DNA of 64,000 nucleotides from Cryptomeria japonica (taxonomy: Eukaryota; Streptophyta; Pinopsida; Cupressales; Cupressaceae). The DNA is taken from positions 609,372,173 to 609,436,172 of the forward strand of contig NC_081408.1 of assembly GCF_030272615.1 (NCBI RefSeq), read 5' to 3'. Made by a program: the position numbers and the translations under genes. The notes under the pieces were generated by a model, which was not told where the DNA came from, did no database searches, and saw only the letters and a list, made by a program, of their open reading frames with translations. Positions within the stretch are counted from its first letter, which is position 1. Each line of letters opens with the position of its first letter. Shown in pieces: positions 57,440-64,000 of this stretch.

Positions 57440-58315
57440 AACTAGTAGTTGCGCCACATGTCCTCTTCTTACTCATCCCAACTGGTAGAGTTTTAGGAAA
57501 CCCTAATTAGGGTTTGTAACTTGCAATCTGGGCCCTTGATCATTGTTTGATCTCGGCCGTTCATTTATTTTTGAAAACTATATAAGGCTACCTCCTCTCA
57601 TTTGGAGAGTGTGAGGTTTTTTGATGTATTGTTGTGTAAGGTCATTTCCAAATAATATATTGCATGTGCGCTGCTTTGTAATCCCTATTGTTTGAATGAT
57701 TTGCATGGTTTCAAATTCCTCAACACTTAGTTAAAATTAATATAGATTTGCTTTCATTGTTGTTAATTTGAATGAAGGATTTTGATAAGTGTCAATCAAT
57801 GGTGTATCTCCGCTCACACTTTTGGTGTATGGATGATTTCCATTTCACTGTGTAAAGTTAGTCTGAGCCCATCCTCTGTGTATCCCAACGTCTCGATCAT
57901 AAGCACAACCCATTGAAGATTGCACCGACTTTGTGTAGTTGTCCCTAGTGTGGCGAAGCAAGGTTTGGTTTCCTGAGAGCACCCAATTGATACCGTCTCT
58001 AGAATTCGTAGGAGTAGATTAGCCTTCTTAACCCTATGTCTTTTCCCTTTTTTTAAAGTCTAAATCCCAGAAAATCCAAAAAAAAAGAAGAGAGCTTAAA
58101 ATTGCTAAATCCATCTAAGTCCAACAGTTCAAGATACTTGTTAAATGTAAGTCCCCCTTGAGATTTTCAGCATACACTACCCAAGAAGCTATTCCACTAA
58201 AGTCGCTTGTTCGCACATATAGACCTTGGAATCAGTAGTGATTTTTCAGGAGAGGATAGAATGCCTTCGGGTATCCTATTCTAATGTTTGGTAGATGATA
58301 AAACATACACCAACA
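57440..58315 (+). repeat. R/U5-like end of W1
   Basis: After the W stop codon come AAACCCTAATTAGGGTTTGT (as in Z near 53825), a TATA box CTATATAAG (57579) and a long leader with AAGTCCCCCTTGAGATT and GAGAGGATAGAATGCC blocks, ending ACACCAACA. Same order as in LTR Z, with strong divergence. Confidence 0.7.
57579..57587 (+). promoter_or_regulatory. TATA box of W1
   Basis: CTATATAAG about 140 bp after the W stop codon. If the unit is an LTR, this places the W frame in U3. Confidence 0.55.
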
Positions 58316-58320
58316 CTATC
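58316..58320. repeat. Target-site duplication of W1 (right)
   Basis: CTATC, matching 47239-47243. 58321-58918 is plain intron. Confidence 0.8.
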
Positions 58321-58918
58321 CTCATCACATTTTATAATGGCACCATATAAGTGTCTATTACATTTGGTGAAGTAGTCTTCTGGGACTTTGCCATGGAGTT
58401 TTTGGCAATATTTTAGTGGTCTGGTTGAGTGTCTTAAGAATGCAAGGGGGATGCGTGTCTATCATCTTAGCCACATATCTTATTTGTAAGTTGCATTGGT
58501 ACACTGTAAGGATGGCTCCTTGTGGTGTTATTTATCTTTGATACTGTAGGGTGTGCTTTTATTTTTTGAGTCTAGATATCTAACAGTCATGCTAGGTTGG
58601 TGGTGCATTATGTAACAAATGTATCAGTAGGGTGTAGAGTGTGCTAAAGACTGATGGTACAGTTATAGTTAAACTATGAAAGTCTTTACGGGTTGGGAGG
58701 AGTTCAAGAGATATGTGAATGGTTGTTATGTTATAAATTAGCTATGGCATGCTGTTAATGCTAACTGCATAATTTTTTAGTTTTCATACATATTACTATT
58801 TGTATGTCATGTCCAAAAAGAAGCAATAGCAAAGCACACTTTTAAGTTTTTAACTGACCAAATAATTATATCTAAAATATTTTTATCGGTTAATTTTTTT
58901 AACTTTCTTTGACTGCAG

Positions 58919-59049
58919 CTACTCCACCACCGTCAGTTTCTGACAGCAATGCAAATCGTTGGAGAAAATCTAACACATTGACTGTCTATGCTGCTGTTCG
59001 ACAGCTAACAGGATCCATTACAAAACCAGAGGGCCTTCGTTTTGTTGTG
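58919..59049 (+). CDS. COS1: Lumazine synthase, core exon (N-terminal part)
   Basis: Acceptor GACTGCAG/CT, donor GTG/GTAATT. It encodes a Ser-rich linker followed by AVRQLTGSITKPEGLRFVV, the start of the lumazine synthase core (plant relatives have V.H..G.......LRF..VVARFN). It enters in phase 1 and leaves in phase 0. The enzyme (EC 2.5.1.78) condenses 5-amino-6-ribitylamino-uracil with dihydroxybutanone phosphate to give 6,7-dimethyl-8-ribityllumazine, the direct precursor of riboflavin, and usually forms an icosahedral or pentameric assembly in the plastid. Confidence 0.9.
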
Positions 59050-59195
59050 GTAATTGTGTTGCCACATCTGATCTTTTTGTTCTATTCTTAAATGCTATTT
59101 TATGGGATGGAGTGGTGCTGTGTAAAAACTACTCATGTTTGATGCTTTGGCATTTCAATTTCCTAATCTTTGATGGCTTTTGTTGGTTCTGCTAG

Positions 59196-59291
59196 GTTGC
59201 TGCTCGTTTCAATGATATTATAACCAAACCTCTTGTTGACGGTGCTTTGGAAGGTTTTAGAAGACATTCTGTCAGAGAAGAAGATGTTGAT
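59196..59291 (+). CDS. COS1: Lumazine synthase, second core exon
   Basis: 96 bp, phase 0 at both ends (TGCTAG/GTT ... GAT/GTAAGC). It encodes [20 protein letters not shown] and [15 protein letters not shown] contains the residues that hold the pyrimidine substrate in known enzymes. The usual motif is VVARFN; here one extra Ala sits before ARFN. The splice join after LRFVV is in frame. Confidence 0.93.
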
Positions 59292-59714
59292 GTAAGCTAG
59301 GTCCAGTCTAATTAGAGTTTTGAATGTAAATGCTAAATTCTGCTTTTCAATGGACAATCGTCAGTTATTAAGTCCAACATGTATAGAGTTGTTTCAATCT
59401 AGTGTGCTAAGATGATTGCCAATATTTTATAGCTACTGTTTTAATAAATTTGTTTTTGGCACATTATCTGTGCAGTCTATGCCAAACTGTCAGCAATGTC
59501 CCCTTGTTGAACAAATTACTGTCTTCCTAATTACAACAAACTCTACTTTCTGCAATAATTTGGGCTTGTTGAAATAGAGTCCATCTATAATATTTTTTTA
59601 TGAAGTTCTCTTGCTCTGTTGGCAGACTTAAATCATTAAGCCTATAGCTATAATCCTGCACCAGGAGATGCATTCCCTTAGCTTATCTATATGTTATGAT
59701 GCCTTGTTGAACAG

Positions 59715-59810
59715 GTGATCTGGGTGCCAGGAAGCTTTGAGATCCCCTTGGTTGCACAAACAGTTGCAAAGTCAGGGAAGTATCATGCAGTGATATGCAT
59801 TGGAGCTGTG
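59715..59810 (+). CDS. COS1: Lumazine synthase, third core exon
   Basis: 96 bp, phase 0 at both ends (AACAG/GTG ... GTG/GTATAG). It encodes [20 protein letters not shown] and [21 protein letters not shown] is the signature loop binding the ribityl chain. The next expected block, RGDT-H-(Y/F)D with the catalytic His, is not found before the window ends, so the following intron is more than 4 kb and the gene is incomplete here. Confidence 0.94.
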
Positions 59811-59928
59811 GTATAGATCTTTCTCACTGCTTTAATTTCTTTTTGCTGATTAAATTGGACAATCAGTGATTGTAATTGCTTTACATGTGTATATTAGTTT
59901 CTATTTGTCTTGATTGGAAATTAGGTTA

Positions 59929-60205
59929 GCCATAAGTTTAATGATTGGATTTTCTTTTGATGTCATTGTTCTTTGCATCTTTTGTAGGAAACTTGGTTAG
60001 TTATAAGTTTGATGGTGTATTTTCTTTTTCCCATGTATGTTGCTGATTAGCCTCTGAGAATATCAGCCATAAGTTTAATGATTGGATTTGCTTTTAATGT
60101 CAGTCTTCTCTGCATCTTTTAGGGGAAAGTTGATTAGTCATAAGTTTGATGCTGTATCTGTTTTTTCCCATGTATGTTGCTGAAAATTAATCTCTGAGAT
60201 TATCA
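59929..60205 (+). repeat. Tandem duplication in the lumazine synthase intron
   Basis: Unit 59929-60065 (GCCATAAGTTTAATGATTGG...) is repeated at 60066-60205 with about ten percent differences by eye. Intronic, no gene. 60206-60593 is intron without features. Confidence 0.85.
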
Positions 60206-60593
60206 GCATAATTTTTTTGATATGGACAATTTAAAATTTCCATAAAAAGGATGGTAATAACTAATATATTAACAGTTTCAGAACTTGTAAAAAATATCAC
60301 ACAAATTAAATTTATGGACAAATTTGGATAATGCAATCTTCCTCTGCATTCTTTGTTTTCTTGCTAGGGCTTCAGTCACAGTATTAGATTTTTCTCTAAT
60401 CTGCTTGAAGAATCAATTTTCTACATTCCCTTTAAAGGCATAAATAACTCCATTGTGAGCCTGTTTGGGGTTACATTTAGAAGCTCAGCCTCTTCAAAGT
60501 TTCAAGGTGTCCTTGGAGGGATCCATGAATGCTCCTGAAGCTTATCTTTATTCATTTGTCATCTGTAAGAACTAAAGTGCTAGAATTGCATGG

Positions 60594-61688
60594 TGTTGCC
60601 TAAAATTTCACTCATGGTTCGACTTTAGTCTTCTCAAGTTTTTTCGAGTTAAGTAGAGATAATTTTAGTCGTCTTTCTAATCTTGTTGGAATTTTGAGTC
60701 AGTTCTAGAAATCATGTCGGGGCCTAACAAGCCAAATTGAAGTTTTCGTGCCTTGCTTTCTTTGAAAATCCTTTAGTGAGTCGGTCTAGGACCGAGTTCA
60801 ACTTCGAGTGTCGTTCCCCGATGTTATCTTTGAAACTTCTTTGAGTCTTTGCCCTTTATTGTTCTATCTTCATTAACTTTGTGAAAGAGTTTCATCCTGA
60901 GCATCACGCTCCGACAAACCATTTGGAACTAATTGTTAAGTCTTTCATTTTATTGGTCTTTTATGTCTGAAGTTGAACTTGGTGTCTGTTCCATTTTATA
61001 TAGTTCTTTCTCTAAAGGAGCTTTTCTAAATTGCATTGCGGGCATTGACAATTTTTCTCCAACTGTTGGTAGAGTCCGATCTCTGAAGTTGCACTTCATC
61101 ACGAAGAGAAGAATGTTCGGATCTTGTTCAAGTGTCCAAGTGGAGGCCCAACAGCTTGAAGCAAGCATTTTGTGAAGTTTTCAAAACTGCGCTTTGAGTT
61201 CAATAGAGTTGGAGGGCTCCGACACAATGGATTGAACTAATAAGGCACTAAGCAAAGAAAGGGAAATTGCGAAGGGCGCTGAAGATAGCTTGTTCTTGAA
61301 CTAAAAATAGCATTTGACCAAGGAATTTGAATAAACGCAAATGGTGATTTCAAAGACATCATAGGTGGGAAAATACAAAGCACTGATTGCAGTAGAGGCC
61401 GAGTAGTTGCAGAATTAAATGCAAGGTACAAATTTTAAAACCTTTTCCTTTAAAGTGCTTTTAGGTGAAATCATTTTCATCACAAGCAAAGGAGGGATAG
61501 AGAACGAGGGCACAAGATTTCTCTGCAGTGTTGGCGCCATTAATTACTGAGGTAAGATCCAAAGCTTCCATTCCCTCGCTGTGTGGTAAATTTCAGTCTC
61601 TTAAGAGGTTGAGTTTTGTTTGGAGTTGGGCAGTGTTGTGCCTGGTTTGAATTGGGTGAGAATTGTTTGGGTTAAGATTGGGGAAGAG
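60594..61688 (+). other. Probable leader of unit W2
   Basis: Begins near TGTTGCCTAAAATTTC, an LTR-like start, and carries scattered GCTCCGACA, AGTCCGATC and TCGGTC words reminiscent of the word array in W1. Boundaries are not proven because the matching end lies outside the window. Confidence 0.35.
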
Positions 61689-63480
61689 ATGAGATTTAAA
61701 TATACAAGGTATGATTACCTGAATGGATTAGACTGCTCCATACTGGAGATAGGTGATACTAAACTAGGCCATGTCAACCTTGATGATTTTTGGCGAAGAG
61801 TAGAGAGCCCCAATCGTCATCCAATTACACAAAAGTTGGTTGAAAGTGGTTTACTCTAGGCTGTAGCTTTCGTGGTCTCAGTACAATGCATTGACTTGGT
61901 TATGGAATGTATCAACCAATATGATCAGAATACCAGGGAGATTAAGACAAAAGATAACAGGGTATTAGTTACCCTGGACCGTGCCACCATTCAAAACTAC
62001 TTCCGGTTCTCAAATAGAGCAAAGTATACACGTTGAGACTTCACCCTATCTCAATGTGAGTTCAACACAAAGAAGAGAATATACAAAAATGAGATAGCCC
62101 AAAAATGGTTCGTGAGCCCAATGGCAGGACAATCTAAGCTGCCCAAAAACATTCACAAGTCCTTCTTGAAAGGAGAATTTGCTGATATGATAATTTTACT
62201 GCACAGGCTCAGTGGAGATGAAAATGCCCTAAAACCTAGATGAATGGATGTTATCGGAACATCATATTTAGATTGGGCCAGTTTGATAAGTGACCATTTG
62301 CATACTGAGATTACTTGCATTAATATTAAATAGATTCTTTTACATGAGCTCAAATTTAATATATGCCCTAACTTGCACTCAACACTGGCCTGGTTTGGAG
62401 TTCGTTGAAGAATTTGATGATGATGTTCAGATTTATGACTTCTACCCTAGCCTACAGCTACAAAAGAGCTATGCAAATTACAGAAGGGTGAATGATGTAT
62501 TCACCATGTTCTTGGTTCGTGAGATGCAAGGGCACCCTGAGAGAAGAATTTCCCCTGAGGCGACTGATTTAATAAATATATATAGAGGTTACTTCTTTCT
62601 GTTTCCCATTTTCACATACATAAGAATTGGAGGTTTTGATGGTTTTCCTCTTAAACTGCCCATGTATGCTGATGATAAATTTATTTGATAGAATTGTGTA
62701 GGCAGATCAGTGAAGTGAATAAGAGGTGCAGTGAGAGGAAGAAAATAGGCATCCAATTTCCTATTAAATTGGGATTTATTGATTTAAATCTCAATCCGAT
62801 GCGGTCAATGTTGTTAAGGCAGCTGAGAAGTATACACTTGAAACCTATGATGTCCTTAGGTTGAAATTTGATTCATAGAGTTTTGCCAAGGACAATTTAC
62901 AATTAGGCCCTTCTTATGATCATGTACCGCAATTAGAAGACTACTGGGCAGATTGTCAAGACGATCTAGAAGTAAGGAGAAGAGATTGGTCAAGGATGAC
63001 CATTCAACAAGTAATTGATTTCCAAGTGCATATAGATATTTCAGGTATTGTGGATGATAGATACGACTTAGTCGACCCTGTATTTGTCTCCCAAGTTCAA
63101 ACACAACCCCTTGACCCAATTGATTGGGGTTTACTTGAAGAGGATGGCTTTGATAGAAGAACGGAAGGGGTTATAAGGAGAACACAATTGTGGGTAGCTA
63201 AAAAGAAAGGGAGTGATCCGAAATCTACCTCCACAACAAAGGAGAAGCCTTCAGAATAGAGTGGTTCAGTAGACCCTAATCCCACTCATATAGTCTCAAT
63301 CGCTCAAACTTCATCATCAGTGAATCCTGGAGGAAGCAGAGATGGTGAATCCCCAAAGAAAGACCTAGAACCTAAGAAGACCTGTGGAGAAGGGTTAGTG
63401 CCAGATACAGGTAAAAGAGAATCAAGTCAAGAACGAGAGGAGCCTAAGGATGGTATAGAGCAAAACCAAGTACATAATTG
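61689..63480 (+). pseudogene. W2: second, diverged copy of the unknown W protein
   Basis: Starts MRFKYTRYDYLNGL. It aligns with W1 in order: IGDTKLGHVNLDDFW, VQCIDLVMECI, FADMIILLHRLSG, DWASLISDHLHTE, YDFYPSLQLQKSY, RVNDVFTMFLVREMQG, RRISPEATDLI, FTYIRIGGFDGFPLKLPMY, LEDYWADCQDDLEVRRRDWSRM. It is broken by stops (61857, 62034, 62240, 62329) and at least two frame changes (near 62335 and 62690-62880). Strong divergence from W1 with the same motif order shows a real protein family. Function unknown. The tail after 63120 is Ser/Lys/Glu-rich, like the same region of W1. Confidence 0.75.
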
Positions 63481-64000
63481 ATGTAGAGTTTCCAACAATC
63501 ACAACAAATTAGGGAGATCTTTCTACCAACTCACCTATTCAAATAGGTGTCAACTCTTCTCAATCTCCAAAAACTCACAATCTGATCATTAGGCAATGAC
63601 AATATAAATGGTACTCATCTACTCTTCAATGCAATAATGCAACTTTTACAAGCACCTATTAACCACAACACAACCTTTGTTTGATAGCATCACCCACCTA
63701 ACCATCCATAGGACACCATTGGGACTTCTTATACATATAGGATCCAAGAAACTCCAAAGCCTTCTTGTAGCATAACACATTACCCTTACATAAGGACTGC
63801 AGATACACAACAGTCTACTCTTCAATCAACTGTTCCTCCAACTACTCTTTAATGTCTTCTTAAACGCAACATTTTTAACACTTCCTACATGCTTTAAATG
63901 ATGAGGAACAATCATCATAACCTTGATTTCAGGAAGTATCAACTTGGAAAAGAGCCACAATCTGATCACAGTCTTCAAAAGGAAAACACAACTAGCATTT
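63481..64000. other. Unassigned 3' end of the window
   Basis: After the Ser/Lys-rich end of W2 the sequence changes to CA-rich DNA (TGATGTAGAGTTTCCAACAATC...), possibly another insertion inside W2. No gene recognised. Confidence 0.3.

Larger units (their letters stand above)
47244..58315 (+). mobile_element. Unit W1: LTR-like insertion carrying a long unknown frame
   Basis: Bounded by CTATC duplications. It begins TGTTGTGACC...CCCCATTGCAAATGGGG like the LTRs at 40403 and 50243, and ends in U5-like sequence with ...ACACCAACA. Removing nested LTR Z leaves about 6.5 kb. In order: LTR 5' tip, an array of TCCGCC words, a leader ending TCTGCAGGTCC, the W frame (about 1,050 codons), a TATA box, an R/U5-like end. 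No second LTR, primer site or polymerase was found between the ends, so the whole behaves like one solo LTR with an internal gene upstream of its promoter. The alternative is an unusual single-unit element. Confidence 0.75.
26555..58918 (+). other. Giant intron of the lumazine synthase gene
   Basis: Runs from the donor GTGGGC (or GTAAGA at 27097) to the acceptor GACTGCAG before 58919, about 32 kb. It is packed with LTR elements in both orientations. 27097-29739 has no recognisable repeat or gene; 28018-28257 is a short open stretch without known similarity. Confidence 0.6.

Noticed and set aside
60950-61431. Minus-strand open stretches near 61 kb
   Set aside because: Short, no domain, and opposite to the W2 coding strand.

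Overview
This window looks like plant nuclear DNA, most likely from a large, retrotransposon-rich genome of the gymnosperm type (inference). Only one host gene is recognisable: a chloroplast-type 6,7-dimethyl-8-ribityllumazine synthase (riboflavin biosynthesis) on the + strand. Its first coding exon is at 26425-26554, three core exons lie at 58919-59810, and the 3' end lies beyond the window. The intron between the first exon and the core is about 32 kb and is filled with nested LTR retrotransposons.

Layout. 1-21735: an old repeat pair is split by element B, a Ty3/gypsy chromovirus-like element on the - strand (588-19931, target duplication ACTAT). B's left LTR is itself interrupted by about 9.8 kb that contains element A (1130-8725, target duplication TTAAT), a gag/protease-only, non-autonomous element. 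21736-26424: AT-rich intergenic DNA with one small GC-richer island. 26425-27096: first exon(s) of lumazine synthase. 27097-33368: intron with LTR fragments. 33374-44184: a composite insertion (target duplication ATACC) made of concatenated pieces of one long-LTR family; both outer ends are the same U5 LTR tip in opposite orientation. 44190-47238: intron and a probable copia-type LTR. 47244-58315: unit W1 (target duplication CTATC), with LTR-like ends and a reading frame of about 1,050 codons of unknown function. W1 is interrupted by solo LTR Z (50243-54809, target duplication GGAAC). 58316-59810: rest of the large intron and exons 3-5. 59811-64000: next intron, holding a second diverged copy (W2) of the unknown W protein.

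The insertions form a nested stratigraphy: A inside B, and Z inside W1 inside the lumazine synthase intron. Five perfect 5-bp target duplications fix the boundaries.

The most unusual signals are in the TGTTGTGAC-type LTR family. They are: an array of twelve hairpins at a regular 164-176 bp spacing in Z, with a compensatory base-pair swap relative to the related array at 36-40 kb; an apparently LTR-embedded long reading frame (W) with a second diverged copy; and an integrated element carrying two outward-facing U5 ends. No intact transposon protein set and no RNA gene was seen. All domain calls are by eye, without database searches.
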